Shown here piece by piece: positions 33,560 to 47,200 of a stretch of DNA of 64,000 nt. The stretch is taken from contig JBCFYV010002255.1 of assembly GCA_039000515.1 (NCBI GenBank), positions 16,826,890 through 16,890,889 of the forward strand, read 5' to 3'. Source of the stretch: Timema cristinae. Its lineage: Eukaryota; Arthropoda; Insecta; Phasmatodea; Timematidae. The notes beneath the pieces are model-generated. The model ran no database searches, was not told the origin of the DNA, and saw nothing but the letters and a program-made list of their open reading frames with translations. Within the stretch, counting starts at the first letter, position 1. Each line of letters starts with the position of its first letter. Made by a program: the position numbers and the translations under genes.

Positions 33560-36500
33560 CTGGAATACAATATTCAAGGGACTCAACTTTATTTACACTC
33601 TTTAATCAAATGGGCAAAGTTTTATATTTTTTCCATAATTTCTCTAAGTATATTTTTTTTTGTATACATAATTTAACAACAACACTTTCATACATAGCTG
33701 CAGTCTTCTCAAAAATGAGGAAACACACTTTTTTTTTTTGCATTGTAGGGACCAAAGGGAAGATTCCCTCAACAATAATAATTGTAACTACAGTTTTTTT
33801 TTAATAAGATGAAGATAAGCTATTGCTGCTTAAGAGTATTAAGTTTCACAAGTTTATACAACTCATTTAGAGAAAACATCTTAAAAAAGAGAAAAACATA
33901 GTTTCCACTTTTCTTTTTTATAAAAATATTATTAAATCAAAGTTGCACTCAGCAAAACTTGAAACATTTTAAAAGTTATATTTTAAAATTGGATATTTTT
34001 AATTTCTTAAAAAAAAAAGGTATGTTTAAATATTTTTATACTAAATTAGCAGTAATGTTTCAAATTTTGATATTTGCAATACCATTGAGTACATCACATA
34101 AGGTTCTCTTCAAAAAAAACTAGAAGGGGAAAGAATTAAATAACATTCGAGGTAAATTTCTTAGTGCCAAAGTTATGAAAAATTATAAAACTTACTTTAG
34201 GCAAACACTCACTATTTTAATATTAATATGATTGTATGTAAAGGCTTTAAAATGAATGTGTACCTATTTTTATAACATACATAATTATATATAGAAACAA
34301 GAAGCACTGCAAGCATTATGTTTAACTAAAGTAATTAACTGGAAGTGTAATAATACCACATAAGTTAAATAAACACTGGATAGAAGATATTAAGGCAAGG
34401 CTTACACACTGGCTAGAAAACTGTAGACCTCAAAGTTCACAATAATAATAATAAACACAAACACATAATTATGAGATTATCAGGTAACATAAGCCTCCTT
34501 AAGCCGCAAAGAATGAAACAGTAAAACAATCTGTGTTTTACTCTCTCTTGCTGAAGAAGAGGACTGAGATACTCTGAAAATTTAATAATTAGGTATGTTG
34601 TTGTGTTTTTAATTGTGAACTTTTATGCCTACAGTTTTATGGCAAGTGTGTAGGCCTTGCTCTAATATCCTCTATTCAATGTTTAATTTAAAATAGCCCA
34701 TTTTTTCTTCGAATACCATCTAAGTAAATTTGATGGACCTGTCTTTAAGACAAAACACCAAATAATAATCTTAAAGATTTGATTTCAAAATTGTCAGCTT
34801 TGACTTTGATTTGAAAAAATATTCCCTAGTAGTTTCACAATAAAAATAGTGTTAAAATACACTATGCTGGGGAAATTATGTAGCAAATGAATAACACATG
34901 CTATTTGCTAAGAATGAAATCTGTTAATGTTACCAATAAAACATATAAAGTAATTTATTTGAGTTAAATATGGTGGTTTTTGTTTCTTTCGTCATTCACT
35001 AGATGGGCTTTTTTCACTTAATTTCTGCTAATTAGTTTATTTTAATCAATTGGTGTCTAAGAGATAAGTAACAGGATAGCACAAGGTTAGGCTGCGTATG
35101 AAATGGTGATCAACATCAATTTAGAACCAAAGATAAGATTTGCGAAATACTTTATAGTTTATATGGAGCGAAGCTCTAAATATGAGATTTCCAGACAAGT
35201 TTCGTAAATCAGAATTATTGACCAAGCAAAGTGAGGTTCTATTTTAACGCGACCATTTGCCATTTTGTTTTTTTGTTTTGCGATAAGTAGATCAATAACT
35301 AAATATGGCATGCATCAATCCTATGGTATTCGAGAGTTAGAATTTGTATTTAAAAAAAAACACATTGATTTTAAATATTTTCACTTTAACTCAAATTGTA
35401 CATTTTTAAAGATTTGACAATTCAAATTTGGAATTGAAAAAAAATTTAATATTAGGATTTGACTCACTTCTAATTATAACAAAATTGGCCAGGGCATTTT
35501 GGAGGTTAGGCTAAACAAATTATGAGGTTATTTACAATTTAGTTATCCATTTTGAGATGGCTGCTCGATTGTTCCATAATAACTGCCAAATATGTGGACC
35601 TATTTTAAATTAGTAAATAGGCAAGGACATTATACGAACCTAGGTCAATCAATGTTTGTAGATAGTTTTTCAATCTGATTGGAGTTTAACATTCTAAGAA
35701 TTCAACTGACCTTGACCATAAAACAAACTTCTTAAACTGTTGTTCGACTAAGGTCTTAAAACACAGTGGTTATTTTCCTTGAATAAAGTATTTATTTGCT
35801 TTGATCTACTTAGTATTTTTTTTTTTTGAATGGAGGGAGTGAGGGCTACTGTTTATAAACTTTTAGTAGATGTATTTTGGTATGGTATCAGTACACTTCT
35901 GAGAATAAAGGATGTTTTAAATACCTCTAATGGATGGCAGTCGGGTGGTTATAAAAAAAAAGTAACAACATACAACTATAAAGTGACATTGGTGTCACTA
36001 AAAAACAAACATGAGTGTCTCGACACAACTAGAAATAAATATATATCATGGAGTTTAAAGACTAAAATACACATTTTAAAATTATTGTAAGTTATAGTAA
36101 ATGAGAAGATAAACACAAACATATAAAATAATATTTTTTGACAGAAAAAAACAACAACACACATACATATGTTAAAACTTTAAAACATAAAATAATCTTA
36201 CTTTTTTTTTTTCAAAGCTAATGAATGACTCATTATTGTTCAAATGTTTCAGAAAATGTTTAATTTCCTCTGTCGATACACTAAGTAACAGTTTCTTTAA
36301 TAGTATTTGTAAGCAAAACCTTAGTGAGTAACCATTTTTCTTACAGTTTGTAATGTATATATGATAGAAAAACTTCAATTGAATAGTTGCCACCAACACA
36401 GTTTTAAACATATTCTTTTTTTTTTACATTAACACAAAGCCTTTCTTTCCCTTTCAAAGCAGAATATTATATTATTTCTTCCAGAATTAACCACTGGCAA

Positions 36501-38169
36501 CACACATAAAAATGTATTAATTCTTTATGAAAATGAATTTGCATGGATAACAGATTGAAAAAGAAAAAAACATTAAAATAGATAAAGGAATCACAATTTT
36601 TAAGGATATTTTAGAGTTTAGTTAAAAAAAAAGCCTTTATGGTTAGTGAATGTTTTCATAAACTTATGATACATGTTTTACTTGTTTTTTAATTGTAGGT
36701 TTCCAACAATTAATTCTGCAGGGCAATATTAAAAACTACAAACATACATAGTGACCCATTAAAAGCATTATCTTCCTTATTCCATGCTTTAGAGAAGAAA
36801 GAAGGAAAAAAAAAACTGTTTAAAATAGGTTGAGATTTCTTATTTTTCTGTACATTTATATTTTTATTTTCTCTTCTTCAGTAAAACAAAACAGATCTTT
36901 CTTCTGCATATATAATACCTATTTAAAACTGTCCGCTAAAAATACCAACAAAAAGTTTTGAAACCATCAAACCACGGCATAAAAGTTACCAACACAAGTG
37001 GATTTCTGTTTTTACTTTTAAAAACACAGTCTAGATCATTTTTTTTTTTACATTCCACAGCAGTTTGCAGCTTTTTTTTTTTACATTCATGCAGAAAAAT
37101 AAATTATCATTAGCATATCACTGACGCTGTTTATTGTACAACACAAAAAGAAAAAAAAAAAATGACAAAATTCACTCGGCCTGCTTTCCGAATTGGGCTT
37201 CTTCATGTAACAAGTTCTTTTATCTTCCAATTCTTGGATTTATGTTTACACTGTCCGTCTCAAAATGTGGTTGTCCTTTGTGACGCTCATCTCCTTGTAC
37301 AGGACACAACATGCCAAACTAGACTTTGGATTAGCTATGGAGATACAGTAGTAGATTTGTTTTCACATTAAATTTATGTTTATGTAGAAATTACAATAAG
37401 CTCCACTTCAAAATAACAATAGTTTAGATAAGGATACATCTTGTGTGGATTAGAATGGGAGTATTATTTCAAACACACAAAAAAAGATGATACATTCCAA
37501 TTTCAAGTTGTTCAAATATTGTATTATATAAATATATTTAAAATAAAATCGATAGATTTGAAAATTTTGTTTACAATATATATCTTGAAAATTACTTATT
37601 AAATAATACTTTTCACTATATACATACATTTCAAATGCTACACACTTATAAAACTTATAAAAAAACCGAAACATCTCAATTTAAATTAACATAGCCTGAA
37701 CAACTTGAAAATATACCACGATTGCACTTTCTGATGACTTAAACATATATTATAATGCGTTAAAATAATGTCCTCCAATAATTTATTCTTATTTTTGGCA
37801 CATATAAATTTTAAGTTTGCCACTTTTAACATGTTTGGTAGGAAGGGCATAAACCGATTCAAACTTGATTATTTTTTTTCCCTTCCAAACTTCTATTTAC
37901 ATCAAGTTAAAGGTACTTACATAAGATTCGGATGAAAATTTTACATTGAAATTCATCAATAAGTTAACAAGAAATCGAGCCCAGTCTAGCGATTGTTTGC
38001 GAGCGAGTATGCGGGAAGAGGTGGAAGTTTTTCACCCGATAATAAAATCAATTCCTGGAGTGCCCACACGGGGTGTTGGGCCCTGTCCTGCACAAAGAGA
38101 GGGGGAGAAGGCTCAGTGAGCGTGGCCGACAGGCGCAGGGAAGCTCCAAGGGGAGGCGGGGGCGCCCCG
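33560..38169 (-). other. candidate long Dlg 3' UTR, repeat-poor
   Basis: About 4.6 kb downstream of the Dlg stop with no SINE, LINE or MITE that I could recognise, unlike every other stretch of this length here. It has many T runs and A runs. A minus-strand AATAAA near 33593-33588 lies just before the LINE fragments at 33480. Several other AATAAA hexamers occur inside, so shorter ends are possible. Inference only. Confidence 0.35.
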
Positions 38170-38276
38170 TCACAGTTGATCTTTCGACGGAACCCAGATT
38201 GTTGGTCCGGATTGCTCCTGAATCACCTCCTTCACCTTGAGGTAGATGTCTTCTGGTGTGTCCCCTTGAACTACCG
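38170..38276 (-). CDS. dlg1: Dlg last exon
   Basis: [34 protein letters not shown], then TGA at 38172-38170. It ends exactly where other Dlg proteins end. The 170 bases after the stop are GC-rich compared with the surroundings. Confidence 0.97.
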
Positions 38277-41200
38277 CTAAAAACACGAAACAAGAACGGT
38301 TGATAATACTGTTTTGTTGAAGTATCAATTATCTTCAATAAGTAACGAAAGCACTGTAAAAATCTGAATTATCATATTTTATAATTTAATCGAGTCGAAA
38401 TAAAAATAAAAAAGCTCAAGAAACCCTATCCAAATAATAACTAAATTTCAAATATTGCAAGCATCACAAGATTATACACTCAAGTCAAACTTTTTTTAAA
38501 CAGTTAAATCATAAAACTGTTTACCTTTTAGCTTCAAAGTTAGAATTAAATTCCAATGGATTCGATTTTGGGATTTAAGATTTCAAATCCGATGCAAAAT
38601 TTCAAATACTAGGATTCCCTTTAAGAAAAATCTCTTTTCAAGTTATGAGGTTATAGGATTATTTGGAAGGTAGGGGTGTGCAAAGTCCACTTTTTCATTT
38701 CAAAGCAAACTCGAATCGAATATATGACATATTCTCAAAGCCGAATATTTTTTATTAGCTGTTTTACGTTTGGAAAAATATTATATTATGGTTATTTAAA
38801 TTACTTAATGAATTAAAATTACTTGGAAGATGTTTTATTGCACAATTAATTGTAATATTTTGTTTCAATCTGATAAATCTAGCCACTATCAGAGCAAGCA
38901 ATTCAATTGCTTCAGATTTTTTCATATTAATATTGATTTAAAATGAATATAACAAAGAATGCCGGTGATTGAACATAAAGTGAATATTTTAGATGTCAAT
39001 ATTTTTACTGGTGAAAATGATTTTTTTTTTCCGATGCAAAGGTGAAAATAGGAGAGGTGGGTAGAAACATGTCAAAGGAACAAACATAATATGGCTTATA
39101 CAGTGAAAAGAAAAGCACAGTTCACACTTTACATTGCTGCCACTGGACAAAGAGGTAATGGCTGCCTCTTGAAGAAAATTGTGGTAACGATCACAACAAA
39201 ACACATGATTATGAATTGTCAATATAGGCACAGCAAACATATTAAAAATTTATTAAAAAATAAAGTTATTCATACCTGTGAAATACTCGCCAAACTCTTG
39301 TTCCATTTTCATCGCACGTTCAAATGTCTTTTTCGCTTGTTCTTCCGTCATCCGTTTGTTCATTTCCCTACAAAACGAAGAAATATATACATTTTTTTAG
39401 GAAATAGAGTTTACCACAATTTTGTATTAACTCGGGCTAGTTTGATATTTTCTTTCCCAGATTCTTAAGATCTACAAATAATTTTAAGCAATTAATAAAA
39501 GGAACTATATAGACAAGTGTATTTTGGAGAGTAACAAAAATAAATAAAAAAATAGTATGGTTAATTTACCAAAAAAGTGTTTTCTTCATTTGTGATTTGC
39601 CTAAAACAATGATTTAAATCAAATTCTATATATTTCAATTTAATTATAATTGTACATATTTAAAGATCCACGATTTGATAACATATTTAAGATTCGAATT
39701 CGACCCAGATCAAAGTTTTTTTTATTGTATAAAAGGTCCTTCTTAAATAAATTGGACTTTAGAAGTTGTAGTCTTCTATATTTGCCCACCTTTGAGTTTG
39801 GAAAAGTCTAAAAGTTTTGAATATTAGTTAATTTTTTGTATTAACTTGCTGTTTGACTTTTTCTTACCAAATTAGATGTAAAGACAGAACCTAGCACCAT
39901 CATGCACTAGTTTGTTACCCCCAATCTTTTAGTATATCTTTCAACTACGTCGAGGTATATAAATCTCACAGAGATTAAAAACTTACATAATAGACTCGAC
40001 AGACTTTGGTTTGATGAAAACGGCGATGGGGAACAGCTGTGCGACTTGTAACCTCTTGATGGCATTCCCGCTTACGTCCAGAATACAATGCTTGCCCTGT
40101 CAACGATACAAATACTTGAGAACAAAGCAAACAGGAGAGTATAACATTTTATTTTTATTAGGGAGAAACATTTACAGAATCCGCCTTGTTGGCATAATTG
40201 GCCAACATGCTAGTTTAGTTTCGTTTGAGCTAGTCTGCTGAGGATGGGGAGATTGAGGTTTGAATCTCGCTCTGGGAAATTGGGAAGGGGGGTAAGGGGT
40301 TACTATATGGTTTCCCACTCTCCCTTCATGCAAATGTGGGTTTACTTAATCTAAATTCAACTTCCCCAATTACTAATCCATTAGCGTAATTAGTACTTAA
40401 GCATGTACCTAAATGGGTAGTAACACGCAGTGCAAATAAAAAAAAAACATTTAGAGGATGTCCAGCCAAACTATATTTTCAAATTACCCTGATTTTCCAA
40501 TTCCAGAGGGTCTCGGGTTCGATTCCTGGTGTGGCCGAAAAACTTTTCATTGGTGAAATGTGGGTTTACCTATTCACAGTGATGAATTAATGGCTTGGGA
40601 CTGGATGTTGTGCCTGTCCTAGTCTTAAGTTAATTACCATATTCACCCGAAACCAAGACAACCACAAATCTAAGATGACCCCCAGTTTTTCAATCTTCCA
40701 GACAGATTTTTTAAAAGTGGTATTTATTTTATCATTAATGAAGAAAATAATAATTATGGTAAACTTATTTTATTATATTTGGAAGAAGGTATAGAAAAGG
40801 CGGATAGAAACATATAAAGAGGGACAAACACAATATGGTTTTTACAGTGAAAAAAGAACACAGCTCACACTTTACACTGCTGCCAATGGACTAAGAGGTA
40901 ATGAATGGTTGCCTCTTAGAGAAAATCGATCGTCACCACCTAATTCCCTGACTTAGATTTCATTCTATTAGACTTCTAGACTTATTTTGTAATGCTAATA
41001 AATTACAACAAACTGTTGCTTTTATAAAAAAAAAAAAGATAAAAATATTTCACCATTACAAATAATATAACTGATGAACAGGTTTGCTGTGAATGACAGT
41101 AAAAGTCAGCCACCATGACAGTCAAGCGTAAAAAATTAGTGATAATTAACCAGTATCTTTATTTTTATTTCAAAACCAATGATATAGGTACATCTAATCA

Positions 41201-44200
41201 AGGATAATAATTTACTTAATATTATTTTTAGTTAGATATTTTGTGGCGTTTCATGAATTCAAACTCAAGTTCGGCAGGGCTAAAATTGTCTAGTAAACAT
41301 TACGTAATATTGATTTTTTCTTTAAAATCGATCCAAGTTTTTCCATCACATCTTACTTAGCAAGCACTGTGTAGGCTAAATGTTAAGAATCAAATGCATA
41401 ACTATTTTATAACTCATTGTTTTTAAATCTATTTTGATTACTGTGAATTGCTGATTTTTTTATATCATAGTGAAGTATTTGGAAAAGGAATAAAAAACAG
41501 CACAGCAAAATGATTAAATTCGATTATTTAAATCATATGATTATGCCCATCACTAACCCCAACCCACTTGATAAGTTAACCGTGTTGAATACTAGAGAGT
41601 GGTATCGAGATTCTTAGCGTATAGTATTGATCATTACAATACCAGTCGATATCATGGGTATCGAGGAATCGGTATCGGGCCACAACTAGGTAGTTATCTT
41701 TAATAATAACCTAAAAAAAAAAAAAAAAAACTTGAAAATTTGTGAAAATAACCAAATAACCTGTTATCCATGTTCTGAGCAATAAGACCAGTGTTCAGAG
41801 CGCCCAATAAAACTGTGTTAAGTTAATTATTTATGTTGTGGTATATTTGAGAGCGTACAATATTTGGGCCAACATGGTAGATTATGCTGCTGTTTATCAA
41901 GTACTTGGGACTACATATTATATTAAAATTACCTTCTCGGCGACTTCTCTAACAGAGGCTACAGAGGTGCCATAGAGGTTGTCGTTATATTGTCCCGCCT
42001 CAATGAACAAGTGGTTCTGGATATCCTTCTCCATCTGCTCTCGAGAACCCACAAAGTGATAGTCTCTGCCATCCACCTCGTACTCTCGCTTTGGCCTTGT
42101 CGTGTCTGATTGGGGGAAAAAGATGAAATATTAAAAGGAATACATAAAAAAAAAAACAATCTATTATAGTTGATAATATTTCTAGATCTGACAAGTCTAC
42201 AGTGTCTGTTTTGTGTATTACAACATTAACCTTTTCTTGTGTTTAAACACCTGTGTCAGATATATTTATTATTATTACTATTGTTATTGTCTAGTGGTGA
42301 GTTTCTGGCTATGGATCCAGAAGTGCCGGGTTCGATTTCTGGCGATTCCAGAATTCTTCTGTGAAGTAGTGGGTCTGGCGGGTTCAAACTCAGCCTCACA
42401 AGAACAAATAAGGAGCTACTTTTTTTAAAATAGGTAGCAGTTCTGGTCTAGAAAACTGAGATTAACAATGACACACACCACATGGCACCCTTTATCCGCA
42501 AATGTAAGCATTAACATTGCTTACAGCGGCGGCAGTTTTGGTCAATATAGCTTGATTGCAGGCTAAAGTTAATGGAGTTATTATTATTTGGGATAGTTAT
42601 TATGTACATTTTACAAATGGTCTGGTTGGTATTCAATTTAATAATTTTAAAATAGCTTATACTAAGATTGTAACTCCTTAACTCCAAAAATTCAAGACTA
42701 AAAAAAAGAAAAAGAAGAGAAAAAAAATACTTGGGCAAACCTATGTAGTAACGATGTGTGACTAATGCTATTTTGTGTAGGTAGGAGTATATTTAACTTG
42801 ATAATTAATGCATCATTGAATTTTTAATATTTATAAACTAATTAATAAAAAATAGATATAAGAGCAAGGCCTACAAACTTACCAGAAAACTGTTGGCTTC
42901 AAAGTTCACAATTAAAAACACATGATTATTATTTAGTTTTTAGGGTAGATCTGTCCCCTTCTACAGCTGATCAAGTGAAGATAAGTTTTCCTTATAAATA
43001 TACATATATAATATATTCACATCCAAATGTCCTTTTCCTGTATATTTTTCCTATCTTAGTGGTCTATCATCCTTTACAATTTTCCTTTTCCACCCTTTTG
43101 TGTATTTTAATTTCCTCTTTTAGGAAGTTGTGTTGCGGATTTCACACTCCCATCTAAGAAGTTCCGATAGAATGAAACCTAGGTCGGGGGATGCTGAATT
43201 TTCTTGAAAAGGTAGCCATTACCTCTTTGTACAATGGCAGCAATGTAAGGTTTGTATCGAGTTATGTTTTTCACTGTACAAACCATATTGTGTTTGTTCC
43301 TTTTATATATATTTCTATCCATATTTCCTGTTCCTTCTTCCAAATATAATAAAATTACTTAACTCTATGTCACTAGGAACTTGGAAAGTTCATTGCTGCA
43401 CTAACCAAAGTACGCCACCTTTCCCTATCTGGAGATAGTTCTATCCAGTTCACCTCATTACACCCCTTTTCTTTCAAGTCCATTCTTATGTTATTCTCCC
43501 GTCTGCGTCTAGGTCTTCTCAATGGTCTCTTCCCATTGGGTTTACCAGTTAATACTCTGAACAAGGTTATAGATTCTCCCATTAAAGATGCATGTCCTGC
43601 CCACCATTGTCTACAAGACTTATTATCCTAACAATGTCTTGCGATGAATACAGAATATTAACCCATCATTATGTAATCTCCTCCACTCCCCAGTATACTC
43701 ATCCCATTTTGGACCAAATATCTTCCCTATTACCTTGTTTTCAAACACCTACATTATATCCTATTGATAAAAATAGTTTAGGGTAGTATGAAATAATTAG
43801 GCAAACACCATATTCATTCGAATGCGCCAAGCACTGTGAAGTTTATTGTTTTCACTTTTCCCTATAGTAAAACACTGGCTCATTTTCTTTTAGTTACCTT
43901 CACAGTTATTTACATAAACTTTTAATATAATAATTGTGTAAAGAACCACTCACGTGGGACGCAGCTGCCAAATTTGTCGGGAAACTCTGAAATGAGATCA
44001 TCGTTGACGCGGTCCTTGAGGGGTCCCAAGATGATCACAGGCCTCGTGTACTGTATTTGAAGCTGTTGTACTGCCTCATAGGATAGGACTGACTCTTCAC
44101 TGCCTGTTAACACATACAATGCACATTCATTAAGGACCGTTTTCGATGTACGCACACACTATACTATTAAATATCTTTATGAAATGGTCATTCCAGGTTT

Positions 44201-47200
44201 TAACATAAATGCAATATGTGAATTGGCTATGTTGTCTTATAATCATTTTACATCAGGTTCTTTTAAAGTGTAAAGTTGCTACTTTCGTCTTAACTTAATT
44301 TGATGATGAAAGAGCCACCATGAACATTATGAGAGGCTACACGAGTAACTTTTTTTTTTTAAAGGATAGAAACCGAAATAAGTGAGAAAACTAAATTTAA
44401 GTGCATTTGCTATACAAAGGTGGAAATTAACTTTGGTTATGGATACATCTATCAATTAAATTACATGTATAATAAAAAGAAAAAAAGACACCTTGATACA
44501 AAATAATAAGCCAAATTGGCTTTGCTCTAACACTGAGCTAATCTAGAATAATTCTGTGTTCAGGATAATTCTTTTTGTATAGTTTACGTAAGAGTTTGTG
44601 GTGATGGACGTGTGGAATTCGTCGACTCCCAGAGCATCAATGAATCATAGCCACCGTTAACATGTTGTCCATGCTTCAATTCTAGTGTTTAATAATAAAT
44701 TCCGTTTCGCAGTAATAATGAAATCAATATATACCGACACAAAGGAAAATTTAATAGTAGTTTTGGTTTATTTAAAATAAAAGCTAGTAGTTGATTTTTT
44801 TTAAGGTGCGGCAGAAGGGAGTGCGAGTAATTTTACAGATTTTATAGCCAAAATAAATCAAATATTTTACCAATAGCAACATAAGAGTTTAGTTTTCTGC
44901 ACATGCTAATATCAACAGATCTTGAATATATGTCAAGGATGTCCTGGAATTTTGTCTAAATCTTTTAAATAAGGAGAAAAAGTTTTTGACAAAAATTCCA
45001 TGACACACTTGACAGATATTCAAGATCTGTTGCTATTAGCATGTGCAGAAAGCTAAACTCTATGTTGCTACTGGAGAAATATTTGATTTATTTTGGCCAA
45101 AAAAATGTAATGCTATAAAAACTGTAAAATTACTCGCGCTCTGTTCTGCCGCACCTTAATAATGGATATTTGGAGTACCTTTAAAAAGCAGATATTTTTT
45201 TTGCGTTCAACAGTGATAATATTTAACTATATTATTAGAGTTATTTTATTGGTATTGATTTTATTCATCAAAAGTGACATAGATCTAGTAACTTTTTCTA
45301 GCTGTAAGATATGTCCATCTGAAAGAAAATTGGGGTATTCATATAAAAATTCAATTAATTTATGTATGGACACTAACATCATATTCATTTTCTTTGAATC
45401 CAAGAAAGGATTGTTACATTTGTAATAATCTTCACAATCTTCTTTTAAATCAACTTATTAAAAAAAAATTAATTGTATTTTCTGAAATACCCTATCAATG
45501 AAAATTGGACTGTTCTGTCTCTTTAATTTGAGGTTGAAAAAAATTAATAAAAAAAAAACTTATCACTGATATTGATTAGAATCTGGAGTGCTATGAAAAA
45601 GGGCCAGTTTCATATTCAGACCTAGTGTCTCTAGCCTCAAGTGTGGGTGTCGCTGTACTGATGACAAAACAACAGCTGAAACCTACCTAAACTCAAATGG
45701 AATGGGCCAGTTTCGAATATGACACCGGTCCATTCCATTCTGGTCTAGGGAGGTATCCTGTATTTAGCCACAATTTAGGTATACTAGGTCTGACTATGAA
45801 ACTAACCCTAAGTTTGAATGTGTGGATTCCCACCCAATACCCTTATTTTTATACAACAACCAATTCCACTGCCGTTGTCCTTTACATTAAGAGAACATTT
45901 CCAGTAGAGATGATCTAATCTACATAACAAAACAATTTTTTTAAACTAGGAAACGGGGGTGGGTAACCAGCCTAGCAGAAACTCTAGCTTAATTTTATTC
46001 TAGCATGCACTACAATACTAAACTAGCTAGCACTTACATTACACGGTAACACAACAAAACCCCATAACAACACTACAGTGAGACATCTCCCAGCAGGTCT
46101 AACACACCATAGCCATCAACTATTTATTTAATCATTTTTAACACTATTTTCCTTTAACTACTTATCTTATGAATACAAAAACGATATTTGTATGTGACTA
46201 TCTATATTTTATCAATAAAACATATTTTTCACAAACAGTGACGATTCATCCACATTTGTTTCAAGTTAAATAAGACTCCACAATTGAAAACCAGAATAAT
46301 AACGTCCGTAAAAATGTTTAGGGCCCTTTACATAATATGTAGACAGCTTAAAGCTCTGCGAGACCAGGATATAAAATACCTTTCGAAACAAAAAAAAAAA
46401 AAAAACTCATCCAAATATTGTCTTATGCATTCTTCATTTGAAAACGTTGAGTTCTTTTTAAAATGACTCATTCCCCGAGGATCTTGATTCCAATGTTTTC
46501 TAATAAAGACTCCAGATTCATTAAATTAGCTATTAACAAACATATGTATGAATAAGTTGTCTCATACTCGGGTGGATCGATCAAGTAGACTCTAACATCA
46601 AACAACGAACAAAACCTTAAGCTTAATACTTTAGTAGCTGGTGTATACCTTCAGTGTGGGTATCATCTTGTGTATAGCACAGCATAAATGCTGAAACAAA
46701 AACACAAACGACATGAGAATCACGTCCATTAACGAATATTTCCAATCTCCTTCAGCCGGAAAATGTTTAAATATTATATATATAAGCCCTTCGTCTTTTA
46801 TTTACTGTGTCGCCACTACAACCAAAGCATGCAAACCAATCAAAAAAACGTGCCAAACGCAAACACATGCGGCATCAACGCAGATTTGATGCGGGCCGAG
46901 TTTCATGCAGGTCGAACCCAGAAGATTCAAGTGTAGTCATAATTTAAAGAGAGTATATATAAACTAATCAGAAAAAATGTGTCAGTTTGCTTGGACAAAT
47001 TTATATAAAAAGGAAAAAAAATTAGCATTAAAGCAGCAATATTAAAAAGTTGTCAAAATACAACAGCGCTGTGTGTTTGCAATAAAAGTGAGAATACTTA
47101 GAACATCCGAAACCTAAGTCTTTATTTGTACCCATGCCTTACTATTTGTTCGGGTTATCCGTATGCTAATGTGTTGGGATTAGAAAGGTTGAATTTAAAG

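Noticed and set aside
35830..36090. 86-codon plus-strand frame
   Set aside because: No domain; composition like the surrounding AT-rich sequence.
38048..38338. C-terminal extension of Dlg through 38160
   Set aside because: The frame that continues past 38170 is not the Dlg frame; the Dlg frame stops at TGA after VPSKDQL, as in the family.
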